64,000 nt of DNA from JABJPM01 sp964596705. GTDB lineage: Archaea; Nanobdellota; Nanobdellia; SCGC-AAA011-G17; PNOQ01. Positions 32,780 to 42,907 of the stretch are shown here, piece after piece. A model generated the notes under the pieces. It was not told the origin of the DNA and ran no database searches. It was given only the letters and a program-made list of their open reading frames with translations. The stretch lies in contig CAZQVG010000001.1 in the NCBI GenBank assembly GCA_964596705.1, forward strand, positions 15,537 to 79,536, in the 5' to 3' direction. Position 1 is the first letter of the stretch. Each line of letters begins with the position of its first letter. The position numbers and the translations under genes were made by a program.

Positions 32780-33471
32780 TCTATTAATTTAACCCTCCCA
32801 GGTTTTATTTCAAATATTTCACCTTCCTTTAAAAGGTCTTGTATCAAGCTTGTAGTAGTTTGTTCTTCAAATCCTGCTTCTTCTACAACAAGATTAATTT
32901 CTACTCCATCTCCATTATCGTTCTTCTCTATTAGATTTAAAAGCTTTTGCCTTTTTGATTGAGAAGCAACATCTTCTACCACTTCCTCTTCTATTAGTTC
33001 AGGTTGATCCTCTTGAATAGTTTGCGGGGTTTCTACAATTGGTTTCTCATGTTGTGTTCTTTCCCCATATTCAGAAATAAGTTCTAGTTTCCTAAGAGTT
33101 ATCCACTCAGGCTTATCTAGTTTTTTTACTATTTCTGGAACCAGATAAATATTATTATTATATTGCCTTACTCTTGATACTGTTAAAATCATATCTCCAA
33201 TGTTCACCTCTTTAAGTAGTATAGCGTCTTCATTCCATGCTTTTATTTGGATGTTCTCTGACCCATCATCTATTGTTAATGAAATGTAAGTAGAATCTTC
33301 ATTTTGATATTTAGAGATTACATTAGCGATTATATTTACTCTAGATACTTTTTTATCTTTTATTTTAATATAACTTGGCTCCCATTCACCAGAAGGGGTT
33401 ATATATTCTCCATTTACTAAGTCTGCAATCCAAACTTTGTATGCTGTCTGTCTTATTTGTGATTCTGCCAT
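32776..33471 (-). CDS. RPA-like single-stranded DNA-binding protein
   Basis: 231 residues. One OB fold (about 35-125: YIKIKDKKVSRVNIIANVISKYQNEDSTYISLTIDDGSENIQIKAW, then NIGDMILTVSRVRQYNNNIYLVPEIVKKL) is followed by an acidic linker (140-165) and a C-terminal winged helix (about 170-230, KRQKLLNLIEKNDNGDGVEINLVVEEAGFEEQTTTSLIQDLLKEGEIFE). The layout matches RPA32-type proteins of archaea. It coats single-stranded DNA at the fork. It lies 2 nt after mcm and overlaps aIF2-beta, so fork protein and initiation factor are made together. Confidence 0.88.
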   Translation of the reverse strand: MAESQIRQTAYKVWIADLVNGEYITPSGEWEPSYIKIKDKKVSRVNIIANVISKYQNEDSTYISLTIDDGSENIQIKAWNEDAILLKEVNIGDMILTVSRVRQYNNNIYLVPEIVKKLDKPEWITLRKLELISEYGERTQHEKPIVETPQTIQEDQPELIEEEVVEDVASQSKRQKLLNLIEKNDNGDGVEINLVVEEAGFEEQTTTSLIQDLLKEGEIFEIKPGRVKLIE

Positions 33472-33473
33472 TT

Positions 33474-35501
33474 TTATATCCTCTGTATATATCCTCGCTT
33501 TGGCTCAAAGATATCTCCTCCCCTTTTTAACTTTTCGATTATTTCTTCTACTTTATCCTCAGTTATACCTTTTTCCATTGCAGAAGCCATGATTTCTTCA
33601 ACAGGAATACTTTTTCCTTTCTCCGCTTCAAGTTTTATTATAATTTCTTTTACGGTAAGGATTTTGCTCCTTTCAGAAGAGGGCATTGACGTAGAGAATC
33701 TATCAATATCAATTTGCCCTGTTTCTTGATCCATACCTATTTGAGTTAAACAGTATTTTGTTAATCCTATTGCCAGTTTCGCGTCCTCCCGAGTAACTTT
33801 ATTGGACAATCTAAGTTTAGCAGAAGCTTCTGAAAGCCTTATTATTGCTTCAAGTTGCCTTGCAGAGATTGGAATCGGTCTTACTGAAGCATCATCGCCA
33901 GATTGTACACTATTTCTTAAATTCACATAGAAATCTTGTATTTCTTTTGCTGCTGCTTCGGTCATTTTGGGTTTTATATTTTTTCTTGCATATGCAATAT
34001 ATTTTTTCATCAAATCTGAATCCATTGGAGCCTCTATTGAGCCTTCAGATTGATATAGTTTCAGTATATGTCCTGCTATTTTCTCGTCTATCTCTTTGTT
34101 AGGAATATCTCGTATTGGGAAAATTAAGTCAAATCTATTAATAAGTGAAGGAGGAAGGTCTATCTGTGCGGGAATTGGAGTATAAGGATCAAATCTACTA
34201 TATTTTGGATTTGCAGCAGCTAAAACAGTAGTTTCAGATCTTAGGGTTGCTTGAATATTTGCCTTAGAAATTGTGATTGTTTGCTGCTCTAAAGCTTCAT
34301 GTAATGCACTCCTATCTTCTGGGGTCATTTTATCTAACTCATCTATTGCACAAATACCTCCGTTTGCAAGAACCATCGCACCTGCTTCTAGTGACCAACC
34401 TTTCAAAACTTCATCTTTAACTACAGTAGCAGTTAATCCTGCACCAGATGCTCCTTTACCGCTGATAAATCTTGCTTTAGGCGCAGCTTTTGCAATGAAT
34501 TGAAGTAATTGAGATTTACCTGCACCCGGGTCCCCTACAAGAAGTATATGAATATCTCCCCTTCTTTTTACTCCATCTGGCATTACCTTTCTTGTTCCCC
34601 CAAGAAGTTGAAGAAGTAATGAAGCTTTAATTTCTCTATACCCATATATTGATGGTGCAATTGCATTTGTTAATTTTTTAAATAGATCTTTATCTTTTGA
34701 TAGTTCTTTTATTTTTTCTAGATCTTCTTCAGAGATATCTATTTCCTCAAATGTTTCTTCAATCTGTTCTATATTATTTGCCTCTAAAGCAAGTTCAAAC
34801 ATTCTAGAATGTGCTCCTGTTCTCAATAGGATTGGTACTTCTTTTAGGATCCCGATAACTCGCACTCTTGTACCAGGAGTTGTTTTTTTCTCCATGCGAG
34901 GTTCAACTAAATCATCTTGTAAGAATATCTGAAGCCTTTTAGGTTGTGAACCCCCTTCTAATGTTTCAGGAGATTCTTCTAAAACTATCCTTTGAGCATC
35001 TACCATATCTTTTTTAACTAATCTAAAATGTCCTTTTCGTCCACAACTACATCGCGTAGGTTCTTTAAACGCCTGATCTACCTGCAAAACAGATAGAAGA
35101 TTCCCACATGTAGGGCATTCAAATTTTGCAGAAACTACTTGAGGCCTTACATCAGAAGCTTGTCTTACTATTCCTTCAATAACAATTAAACTATCTAGAT
35201 CTATACTTCTTATATTTCTAATCTCCCTCTTTTGTGAAGTAGGAATGTTTGTAAAACGTATGTGGAAATTTTTTTTGCCAGGAAGCTCTAATTGATCTAT
35301 TGCTAATTCTGCGTTTTGTAAGGATTCAGCAGGTTCATTCAAAAATTGTTCTGATAATTCAACATCAAATTTAGACAATTCCAAGAAATCAATTATTAAT
35401 GACTTTTTGCCTTTTTTTAAAACGTCATGGATCTCTTTAGTATAAACTGTTTCTAAAAATTCTTTAAATCGCTCTATTTGTGTTATTGCGTCCTTTGGCA
35501 A
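33474..35501 (-). CDS. mcm: Replicative helicase MCM
   Basis: 675 residues, the usual archaeal length. The N-terminal domain contains a zinc motif (FECPTCGNLLSVLQ, then RCSCGRKGHF). The AAA+ domain has Walker A GDPGAGKSQLLQF, Walker B GICAIDELDKM, the PS1 hairpin region and the arginine finger SLINRFDLIFPIRD. A C-terminal winged helix (about 610-675) closes it. It unwinds DNA as a hexamer. It leads the mcm-RPA-aIF2-beta unit, 33 nt after TBP. Confidence 0.97.
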   Translation of the reverse strand: MPKDAITQIERFKEFLETVYTKEIHDVLKKGKKSLIIDFLELSKFDVELSEQFLNEPAESLQNAELAIDQLELPGKKNFHIRFTNIPTSQKREIRNIRSIDLDSLIVIEGIVRQASDVRPQVVSAKFECPTCGNLLSVLQVDQAFKEPTRCSCGRKGHFRLVKKDMVDAQRIVLEESPETLEGGSQPKRLQIFLQDDLVEPRMEKKTTPGTRVRVIGILKEVPILLRTGAHSRMFELALEANNIEQIEETFEEIDISEEDLEKIKELSKDKDLFKKLTNAIAPSIYGYREIKASLLLQLLGGTRKVMPDGVKRRGDIHILLVGDPGAGKSQLLQFIAKAAPKARFISGKGASGAGLTATVVKDEVLKGWSLEAGAMVLANGGICAIDELDKMTPEDRSALHEALEQQTITISKANIQATLRSETTVLAAANPKYSRFDPYTPIPAQIDLPPSLINRFDLIFPIRDIPNKEIDEKIAGHILKLYQSEGSIEAPMDSDLMKKYIAYARKNIKPKMTEAAAKEIQDFYVNLRNSVQSGDDASVRPIPISARQLEAIIRLSEASAKLRLSNKVTREDAKLAIGLTKYCLTQIGMDQETGQIDIDRFSTSMPSSERSKILTVKEIIIKLEAEKGKSIPVEEIMASAMEKGITEDKVEEIIEKLKRGGDIFEPKRGYIQRI

Positions 35502-35534
35502 ATTCTGTACCCCCTAAAAAGGAAAGGGAAGGTA

Positions 35535-36077
35535 TTATTTTAATTTTTTCAAATTAGAAACTAACTTATTGATCGCTTCCTTTAATGCAGTTTCTGATTT
35601 TGTCCCTGTACAAACTATCTTTCCATTGCTAAATAACAAGAATGTAGCCCTTGTTCCAGGTAATTTGTATACAAGCCCTGGGAATTGCTCGGGTTCATAT
35701 TCTGAGTTCTCTAGTTTCATTGCTAATTCATTTAAGTTTAAGTCCATACCTATATCTCCTGAAGCAACCATGTTTTGAACAGTTATTTTAGGTTTAATTG
35801 TAATCTTAACTCCGATTTTAGCAACTGCTTTGATTATTTCATTTATTGATTCTCTAACTTTAGTCATGGATCTTGCTCCAGTACAAACAACTTTTCCAGA
35901 GCTAAATATTAAAGCAGAAGTTTTTGGTTCCCTTATTCTCATGACAAGGCCGGGAAATTGTTCTGGATTATATTCAGTGTTAGAAAGAGTTTCTGCAAGT
36001 TTTATCAAATGTATGTCATGTTCTAAAGAAGTGGAACAAACAATATTAACTATTTTAACAGTTTTTTTTGCCATCAT
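35535..36077 (-). CDS. tbp: TATA-box-binding protein
   Basis: About 180 residues from the ATG at 36077 (a second ATG at 36074 is equally possible); an in-frame TTG at 36092 lies in the Shine-Dalgarno sequence and is not a likely start. Two direct repeats of the saddle fold are visible: VNIVCSTSLEHDIHLIKLAETLSNTEYNPEQFPGLVMRIREPKTSALIFSSGKVVCTGARS and VQNMVASGDIGMDLNLNELAMKLENSEYEPEQFPGLVYKLPGTRATFLLFSNGKIVCTGTKS. It nucleates transcription initiation with TFB (not in this window). Confidence 0.96.
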   Translation of the reverse strand: MMAKKTVKIVNIVCSTSLEHDIHLIKLAETLSNTEYNPEQFPGLVMRIREPKTSALIFSSGKVVCTGARSMTKVRESINEIIKAVAKIGVKITIKPKITVQNMVASGDIGMDLNLNELAMKLENSEYEPEQFPGLVYKLPGTRATFLLFSNGKIVCTGTKSETALKEAINKLVSNLKKLK

Positions 36078-36082
36078 AAATT

Positions 36083-36112
36083 CCTCCCACAAAATTAATG
36101 TTTATATATAGA
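36083..36112 (-). promoter_or_regulatory. TBP promoter and Shine-Dalgarno sequence
   Basis: GGGAGG (36083-36088) lies 5 nt before the ATG at 36077 and a TATA element (TATATATAAA, 36101-36112) lies about 30 bp upstream. The short leader would just carry the Shine-Dalgarno site. TBP may act on its own promoter. Confidence 0.5.
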
Positions 36113-36159
36113 GTAATGGAAAAATATATAAAGGTTTATAAATAAATCGTCATTATTAA

Positions 36160-39100
36160 TTAGGAGTTAATTTCGAGGAATATCTTGAATTCTTTTCCTT
36201 TTATTTTGAAATTTTCCTTAATTGTATAGTCTTTTTCTGAATCATATAAATCTGTTGCGCCAACTTTAGTAAGAATTGTATCTTTCCATTTCTCAAGGTT
36301 TATGTCTGAAACGATTGCAAGATTTATCTTATCTTGTTTTCTTAATTTTTGTTCTTTTCTTATGTCTTGCACACGCCTTATTAATTCTCTAACAAAACCC
36401 TCTTCTTCTAATTCCGGAGTTAATTCTGTTTCTAGGATTACTTTTCCTTGAGGGAATTCTGCAGCGATTAAATTTTCAGGTAAATGTTCTTTAACAATTA
36501 TGTGTTTATTTGTTAAAATGAAATTTTCAATATTCAATGAGCCTTTCTCATAAATTTCTTTTAATTCTTGATCGTTTAAGTGTTTAAGTATGGTTACAGA
36601 GTCTTGTTTGAAATCTTTTCCTATCTGAGATCTGTTTGGTGTTATTTCTATCTCTGCATCTTTTAGTTCTCTTTCATAAGTTATGTTTTTTATGTTTAGT
36701 TTTGATTTTATTGTTTCATTTAAAGATTCTATTGCTTGTTTTACTGTTGGATTTCTTGAAACTACCTTAATTTCTTTTAATGGCCACCTAACTCCAAGAT
36801 TTGTCTTTTCTCTAGCTGCCAATCCAGATTGTATTATTTGTTCTGCAATATTAACTTCTTCTTCTAACTCTGGATTAATAAATGATTCATCATAATTTGG
36901 CCAATCATAAAAAGAGATTGAGTCATGTTCTAATTCAAACTCTTCTTTTAAGCCCAAGAATATCTTTTCTGTGATGAAGGGACATATTGTTGAAAACATC
37001 TTAGTTAGCTCAAACAACACCTTGTAGATTGTAGAAAGTACAAGTTTTGGTTTTTCGTGGATCTTATCTCTTGTATATTGAATATATTTTCTGCTTAAAT
37101 CTAAAAATAATCTCTCTAGTTCAGTAGGAACCTTATTAATCTCATAGAACTCGTATAGTTCTGTAACCTTCTTTATTGTACGGTTTAATCTGGATAAGAT
37201 GTATTTTTCATCTATTTCAAGTTCTTCATAAGGTATTTCTCTAGGATCTATGTTAAATGCTTTTGAATATTCTATTAAGTAATTGTAGATGTTCCAAAGA
37301 ATCATTAAACTTTTATGTTTAACTTCTACCTCTTTCCAACTAAAGTTTATATCTTCTCCTGCATTAGTTTGACACATATAAAATCTTAAAGTGTCTGCAC
37401 CATATCTGTCTACAATCTCATAAGGAGAGATTACATTTCCTAAAGATTTAGACATCTTTACCCCATCTACATCAGTTAACATTCCATGAGAATATACGTT
37501 TTTGAATGGGATTTTATCAAAAGCAATTATTGAAGCAACCATTAATAGATTAAACCAGCCTCGCACCTGTTCTTTAGCTTCTGCTATGAAATCTGCAGGG
37601 AATAGTTTTTCAAAGATATCTTTCCTTTTAGGATAATACAAACAGGCCCAGGAAGCAACACCTGCATCAATCCAAACATCTAAGATATCCGGGATTCTCT
37701 CTTTTTTTGCACCACACTTACAATCGATTGTTATTTCATCTATCCAAGGACGATGTAAATTCTCTGGAGTTTTACCTGCTAGCTTGGATAATTCGTCTTT
37801 TGAGGCAACTACCGTATAATCTCCACAATTCTTACATCTCCAAATTGGTGCCGGAGTTCCCCAGAATCTTTGTTTGGTTATTGAATTATCTCTTAAGTTT
37901 TCTAACCAGGAATCAAAAGAATTTTTTACAGACTCAGGAACCCAATGTATCTTGCTATTGTAAGCAAGCATTTTTTCCTTTAAATCCTCTACCTTAAAGA
38001 ACCATTGTTTTGTTGTTCTGAAGACCACAGGAGTTTTACACCTTTCGCAATGAGCATAATCATGAGTAACCCTCTCTATGGCAATTAGGTTTCCCCTTTT
38101 ATCTAGTTCATCTATGAAAAATCTATCATCCACTTTAGCCTTTTTTTCAGAAAATATTCCAAGATCCTCTGGGAAGATTCCTTCATGATTTATTTTATTA
38201 TATGGTGGAATATTATTCGCATGACCAACTTCATAATCTTCTGGACCGCAACCTGGGGCACAATGTACTAAACCAGTACCTGCTGCAAGAGTTACATATT
38301 CTTTAGATAAAACAACTGTGTGAACGTTTGGATGTGCCTTCTTTAATTTTTCATAATCTTTGATTTCATCTGCAAACGGATGCTCATATTCTAAATGTTC
38401 TAACTCAGAACCTTTAATCTCTTCTAATATTTCATAATCTTTATCTAAAACGTGCTTTACTAAATGATCTATCAAATCCTTTGCGATTATCCAAATTTCA
38501 TTATCCACTCTTGCTCTAACATAAGTTATATCTGGATTAGCCATTATTGCAAGATTAAATGTTATTGTCCAAGGAGTAGTTGTCCAGATAACTAAATATT
38601 CTTTATCTTTATCTTTTACTTTAAATTTAACATAGATCGATTCGTCAGTTATTTCTTTGTATTCACATTCATGTTTTGCTAAGGCAGTTGCACAGGTGGG
38701 ACACCAAGTCATTGTTTTTTCGCCTTCATAAAGCCTATTTTCTTCATCAGCCCTCTTAATTAACCACCATACGCTTTCAATCCATTCTTCATCGATTGGC
38801 ATGTAAGCATTTTCATAATCCATCCATATACCTAACCGAGACAAATCTTCGTTCATAATTTTTGCATGTTTAATAGAGAAATCCATGCATGCTTTAGCAA
38901 ATTTATCTAAACCGTAACCAATAATCTCTTCTTTTGTTTTTAGATTTAGTTCTTTTTGAACTTTGGATGCAGTTGGTAATCCATGCATATCATATCCTGC
39001 TCTGTCCCAGACATCAAATTTTTTTAGTTGTTTGTATCTTAAGACTGCATCTTTCAAGGAATTATTCCATGCATGGCCAGTATGAAGTTTTCCAGAAGTA

Positions 39101-39225
39101 TAAGGTGGCCCTTGTAAGAAGTAGAAAGGCTTATTTCCTTTGGTAGATTCTCTTACCTTTTTATAGATATTATTTTTCTTCCAGTATTCAAATATTTCTT
39201 CTTCGATTTTATTTTGGTCATGCAT
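36160..39225 (-). CDS. ileS: Isoleucyl-tRNA synthetase
   Basis: 1021 residues. Class I motifs are clear: HIGH-type FLQGPPYTSGKLHTGHAWN near residue 40 and KMSKS in VDGVKMSKSLGNVISPYEIVDRYGADTLRF. The editing domain (about 190-400) has VIWTTTPWTITFNLA and AAGTGLVHCAPGCGPEDYEVG. The C-terminal anticodon-binding domain includes the archaeal/eukaryotic-type end. It charges tRNA-Ile and hydrolyses Val-tRNA-Ile. Stand-alone, divergent from the RFC genes. Confidence 0.97.
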   Translation of the reverse strand: MHDQNKIEEEIFEYWKKNNIYKKVRESTKGNKPFYFLQGPPYTSGKLHTGHAWNNSLKDAVLRYKQLKKFDVWDRAGYDMHGLPTASKVQKELNLKTKEEIIGYGLDKFAKACMDFSIKHAKIMNEDLSRLGIWMDYENAYMPIDEEWIESVWWLIKRADEENRLYEGEKTMTWCPTCATALAKHECEYKEITDESIYVKFKVKDKDKEYLVIWTTTPWTITFNLAIMANPDITYVRARVDNEIWIIAKDLIDHLVKHVLDKDYEILEEIKGSELEHLEYEHPFADEIKDYEKLKKAHPNVHTVVLSKEYVTLAAGTGLVHCAPGCGPEDYEVGHANNIPPYNKINHEGIFPEDLGIFSEKKAKVDDRFFIDELDKRGNLIAIERVTHDYAHCERCKTPVVFRTTKQWFFKVEDLKEKMLAYNSKIHWVPESVKNSFDSWLENLRDNSITKQRFWGTPAPIWRCKNCGDYTVVASKDELSKLAGKTPENLHRPWIDEITIDCKCGAKKERIPDILDVWIDAGVASWACLYYPKRKDIFEKLFPADFIAEAKEQVRGWFNLLMVASIIAFDKIPFKNVYSHGMLTDVDGVKMSKSLGNVISPYEIVDRYGADTLRFYMCQTNAGEDINFSWKEVEVKHKSLMILWNIYNYLIEYSKAFNIDPREIPYEELEIDEKYILSRLNRTIKKVTELYEFYEINKVPTELERLFLDLSRKYIQYTRDKIHEKPKLVLSTIYKVLFELTKMFSTICPFITEKIFLGLKEEFELEHDSISFYDWPNYDESFINPELEEEVNIAEQIIQSGLAAREKTNLGVRWPLKEIKVVSRNPTVKQAIESLNETIKSKLNIKNITYERELKDAEIEITPNRSQIGKDFKQDSVTILKHLNDQELKEIYEKGSLNIENFILTNKHIIVKEHLPENLIAAEFPQGKVILETELTPELEEEGFVRELIRRVQDIRKEQKLRKQDKINLAIVSDINLEKWKDTILTKVGATDLYDSEKDYTIKENFKIKGKEFKIFLEINS

Positions 39226-39402
39226 TTTCTTGTTTTGCTGGTTTGTTATATTTTAAATAATTTGCCATTGAGAACCACCCAAAGAGGCATAAATCTGATT
39301 ATATAATAATAGAAATAGTCCGTATTTGTATTATTTTGGACATATATTTGTTGAATAAAAAGATTATATAAAACTTTCTGAATTAGTTTGACAAGCATAT
39401 AC

Positions 39403-39418
39403 AAAATACTTATAAATC
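39403..39418 (+). promoter_or_regulatory. Promoter of the RFC unit
   Basis: AAAATACTTATAAATC lies about 25 bp upstream of ATG 39439, which suggests a leaderless transcript. Confidence 0.45.
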
Positions 39419-39438
39419 ATGTTTGATTTTCGATTGTT

Positions 39439-40377
39439 ATGTGGATCGAAAAATATAGGCCAAAGACTTTTTCTGAGATGAAAGGGCAAGAAAAGATAGT
39501 TGCTAGAATTAAAGCTTTTGTTGAATCCAAAGAGTTGCCTCATTTGTTATTTTCTGGTCCTGCTGGAGTTGGAAAAACAACTTTATCTTTAATTATTGCA
39601 AGGGAGTTATTCGGGGATGATTGGCAACATAACTTCTTAGAATTAAATGCTTCTGATGAAAGGGGAATTGATGTCATACGGAATAAGGTAAAGGATTTTG
39701 CAAGAACAAGATCAATAAGGGATGTTCCGTTTAAGGTAATTTATCTTGATGAATGTGATTCTTTAACTACTGAAGCTCAGCAAGCACTAAGAAGAACAAT
39801 GGAAAATTATTCGAATACTTGTAGATTTATTTTAAGTTGTAATTATTCTAGCAAAATTATAGATCCGATTCAATCAAGATGTACTGTATTTCGGTTTAAA
39901 CCTTTAGAGTTAGAAGATATAAAAGAAATAATATCCGGGATTGCGGAAAAAGAAGGATTGAATATTGATGAAAATGTAATGAACACAATTTATGAGCTTA
40001 GTGGAGGAGATGCGAGAAAGGCAGAGAATATTTTGCAAAGTTGTTCAATTATCAGTAAAAATATTACAGAAGATTTAGTCTATGAAATAGTTTCTGCTGC
40101 AAGACCAAAAGAAATTATGAAGGTTTTAGAGTTGAGCATGGATGGACAATTTATTCGAGCAAGAGATTTATTATTAGATACTATGTTGAGACATGGTTTA
40201 TCTGGAATCGATATTATAAAACAAATTCAAAAAGAAGCATTAAGCCTGGACATAGATGAACTAAAAAAAGCAAAGATTATTGAAAAGTGTGGGGAAATTG
40301 AATTTAGGATGGTTGAAGGAAGTGATGAGTTTGTTCAGTTGGAAGCTTTGATTGCTAGTTTTGTAAATTTAAAATGA
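39439..40377 (+). CDS. rfcS: Replication factor C small subunit
   Basis: 312 residues. AAA+ clamp loader: MWIEKYRPKTFSEMKGQEKIVARIKAFV, Walker A FSGPAGVGKTTLSLIIAREL, the NASDERGIDVIRNKVKDFAR box, Walker B VIYLDECDSLTTEAQQALRR and the arginine finger in CNYSSKIIDPIQSRC. The C-terminal collar domain follows. Four copies with one large subunit load PCNA. It leads a unit with an unknown gene and rfcL. Confidence 0.97.
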   Translation: MWIEKYRPKTFSEMKGQEKIVARIKAFVESKELPHLLFSGPAGVGKTTLSLIIARELFGDDWQHNFLELNASDERGIDVIRNKVKDFARTRSIRDVPFKVIYLDECDSLTTEAQQALRRTMENYSNTCRFILSCNYSSKIIDPIQSRCTVFRFKPLELEDIKEIISGIAEKEGLNIDENVMNTIYELSGGDARKAENILQSCSIISKNITEDLVYEIVSAARPKEIMKVLELSMDGQFIRARDLLLDTMLRHGLSGIDIIKQIQKEALSLDIDELKKAKIIEKCGEIEFRMVEGSDEFVQLEALIASFVNLK

Positions 40378-40784
40378 TAAGAACATTTAATCCTTTAAGA
40401 TTTGTTGAGGATTTAAGTAAAAGTTTTGGGACTTATTTTGTTAGGCTAGGGGAATTTGTGAACGTTAATGGCTCTGGCAAATATTATTATAATGAGGGGA
40501 GATTGGTTACCTGTAGGGGATATTTTCCTTTGGAAAAAGTTGCTTTAAATTATTTAGAGTTAAAAAACTTGGGACATATATTTTTAGAAAAGGGAAGAAA
40601 ATTCAATAAATCATATAGTTTAGCTGATATTTTAATTAAAGGAGGAGTTTTAGAAGAGGATTCTCCAATAAGGATGAAGATAGTATATGAAGGAGAAAGA
40701 TTAAAAGTTAGAGAATGGAAGAAGGTTAATAGTGTTTGGGTACCAATTAAAACTCGTTTTCCTTGGAGGGAGTATTGGATATGA
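40374..40784 (+). CDS. Unknown protein encoded between RFC subunits
   Basis: 136 residues, mixed alpha/beta, no membrane segment or known motif. Visible blocks: FNPLRFVEDLSKSFGTYFVRLGEF, NEGRLVTCRGYFPLEKVALNYLEL and KGGVLEEDSPIRMKIVYEGERLKVREWKKVNSVWVP, the last with many aromatic and charged residues. It starts within rfcS (4-nt overlap) and its stop shares bases with the rfcL start. Such tight linkage suggests a role tied to the clamp loader or replication, but no function can be assigned. Confidence 0.75.
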   Translation: MIRTFNPLRFVEDLSKSFGTYFVRLGEFVNVNGSGKYYYNEGRLVTCRGYFPLEKVALNYLELKNLGHIFLEKGRKFNKSYSLADILIKGGVLEEDSPIRMKIVYEGERLKVREWKKVNSVWVPIKTRFPWREYWI

Positions 40785-41959
40785 TGTGGACAAAGAAGTA
40801 TGCTCCAAAATCTGTTAAAGAATTAGTTGGAGATATTAGATCTATTATGCAATTAGAGGATTTTATTAAAAATTTTAAAAATTTTAAGAAGAATGCAGTT
40901 TTAATTTATGGTCCAACAGGAAGTGGAAAAACAGAAGCCGCATATGCAATCGCAAAAGAAAATAATTTAGAGGTTTTAGAAATAAATGCAAGCGATTTTA
41001 GGAATAAAGAACATATCTTAGAAATTGTTGGAAAATCAATAAATCAAGCAAGTTTATTTGGTAGAGGAAAATTAATCTTAATAGATGAGATAGATGGATT
41101 GAGTGGAACAAAGGATCGAGGAGGTGCACAGGCAGTTGCTTCTTTAATTGAAAAAACGTCATTCCCCATTGTAATGACTGCAAACGACCCTTGGCAAAGT
41201 AAATTGTCAAGTATAAGAAGAAAATCTTTAATGATTGAATTTGGCATGTTAAGTTATTTAGACATATTTAAAGTTCTGAAAAGGATAGCCAATTCAGAAG
41301 GGATAGATGTGGATGAGAGTATATTGAAAAGTATTGCAAACCGTGCAGGAGGGGATGTAAGATCTGCAATAAATGATTTTCAATTAGTTGCATTCAAGAG
41401 AAAGATCATACAGAAAGAAGATTTAGATGATCTAAGTGACAGAGGAAAGGAAGAGGATATTCATACTCTACTCAGGTTAGTCTACAAATCAAAAGATCCT
41501 GAATTGATTTTACAAACATTTGATAAAACAAATCTGAAATTTGATGAATTGTTTTTATGGATAGAAGAAAATTTGCCTTTGGAGTATAAAGGTGTTGAAT
41601 TGAGTAAAGCATTTGATAGCCTTTCTAAGTCAGATATATTTAAAGGAAGGATTATGAGTAGGCAGTATTGGAGGTTTATGGTATATCAAAAATATTTTAT
41701 GAGTGTTGGAGTGGCAATATCAAAAAGTGAAAGTAAAAAAGGATTTGTTAAGTATGGTGCGCCTCAAAGAATTTTAAAATTGTGGAAAGCTAAAATGAAA
41801 TATGCTAAAAAACAAGCAATTTGTGAAAAGATTGCAGGAAAATGCCATATATCAAAAAAGAGATCCTTAAAGGAAGTTTTTCCATATTCTCAACTTATTT
41901 TGAAGGAAAATGCAGATTATTTGGGTTTAAGTGAAGAAGAAATTAGTTGGTTAAATTAA
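40781..41959 (+). CDS. rfcL: Replication factor C large subunit
   Basis: 392 residues from ATG 40781 (ATGA overlap with the upstream stop; GGAGGG at 40765-40770 precedes it). A second ATG at 40784 is also possible. It opens MWTKKYAPKSVKELVGD, Walker A IYGPTGSGKTEAAYAIAKE, NASDFRNKEHILEIVGK, Walker B LILIDEIDGLSG and the sensor TANDPWQSKLSSIRRKSLMIEF. The C-terminal part is shorter than in many archaea and no PIP box is obvious. It assembles with RfcS to load PCNA. Confidence 0.95.
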   Translation: MMWTKKYAPKSVKELVGDIRSIMQLEDFIKNFKNFKKNAVLIYGPTGSGKTEAAYAIAKENNLEVLEINASDFRNKEHILEIVGKSINQASLFGRGKLILIDEIDGLSGTKDRGGAQAVASLIEKTSFPIVMTANDPWQSKLSSIRRKSLMIEFGMLSYLDIFKVLKRIANSEGIDVDESILKSIANRAGGDVRSAINDFQLVAFKRKIIQKEDLDDLSDRGKEEDIHTLLRLVYKSKDPELILQTFDKTNLKFDELFLWIEENLPLEYKGVELSKAFDSLSKSDIFKGRIMSRQYWRFMVYQKYFMSVGVAISKSESKKGFVKYGAPQRILKLWKAKMKYAKKQAICEKIAGKCHISKKRSLKEVFPYSQLILKENADYLGLSEEEISWLN

Positions 41960-42807
41960 GAATTGTAGTTGCCAAAAGCTAATTTTCTTAATTTTTTTAC
42001 ACGTTCTTTTGTGGGGGGATGGGTTGATAAAAGTTTGAATATCCCCTCTCCTGAAAAAGGATTTATTATAAATAAATTAGCAGTTGCTTGATTTCCATTT
42101 TTTAGTTTAGGCGCTGAATCAATTTTAACTAATGCATCTGCTAAAGCTTCGGGGTCTTTTATTATTTTAGCCCCTGTTTCATCTGCAATATACTCTCTTG
42201 ATCTAGAAATTGCTAATCTTAATATTGTTGCAGAGATTGGTGCAAGAATAGATAACATTAACAATTCCAATACATTAGAGTCATTTTCATCTCTAGATCC
42301 ACCAAATATCATCGCCCACCTTGCCATCATTGCAAGGTATGCTATTGCGCTAGCTAAAATTACAGATACTGTAGAGATTAGTAGGTCTTTATTTTTTATG
42401 TGGCCGATTTCATGAGCAAGAACTCCTTTTAATTCCCTCTCGTCTAACATATCTAGCAAACCTGTTGTAACCGCTATAACTGCTTTATTCTGGTTCCTTC
42501 CTGTTGCAAATGCATTTGGATTATTAGAATTAATTATGTATATTTTTGGTTTTTTTATTGATGCTCTTGTTGCAATATCCCTTACTAGATTATGCAAGGA
42601 TTCAAATTGAGTGTGATCTGCAGGTTTTGCATTATATAATTTTAAAACCAATTTATCAGAGTACCAGTAGGAAAGAATATTCATTGCAGTAGTTAAAATT
42701 AAAGCAATTGTTAATCCTGCTGTACCTCCAACGGCAAAACCAGTTATTAATAATATAAATGTAAGTCCTGCTAAAAGTGCAATTGTTTTTAACTGATCGA
42801 TAAACAT
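41956..42807 (-). CDS. htpX: HtpX-family zinc metalloprotease
   Basis: 283 residues. The M48 motif HEIGH (GVLAHEIGHIKNKDLL) with SREYIADETGAKI supplying the third ligand is present, along with hydrophobic segments at about 10-45, 145-165 and 185-205. HtpX proteins degrade misfolded membrane proteins. Convergent with rfcL (4-nt overlap of stops) and stand-alone. Confidence 0.94.
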   Translation of the reverse strand: MFIDQLKTIALLAGLTFILLITGFAVGGTAGLTIALILTTAMNILSYWYSDKLVLKLYNAKPADHTQFESLHNLVRDIATRASIKKPKIYIINSNNPNAFATGRNQNKAVIAVTTGLLDMLDERELKGVLAHEIGHIKNKDLLISTVSVILASAIAYLAMMARWAMIFGGSRDENDSNVLELLMLSILAPISATILRLAISRSREYIADETGAKIIKDPEALADALVKIDSAPKLKNGNQATANLFIINPFSGEGIFKLLSTHPPTKERVKKLRKLAFGNYNS

Positions 42808-42907
42808 GGTTCTATGTTTGATATTTAAAGGGTTTATAAGTTTTATTGTGATTGTTTAGAATTTTTTCTTAATTTGCACAACATATATAAATTAAAATCT
42901 CTAAAAA

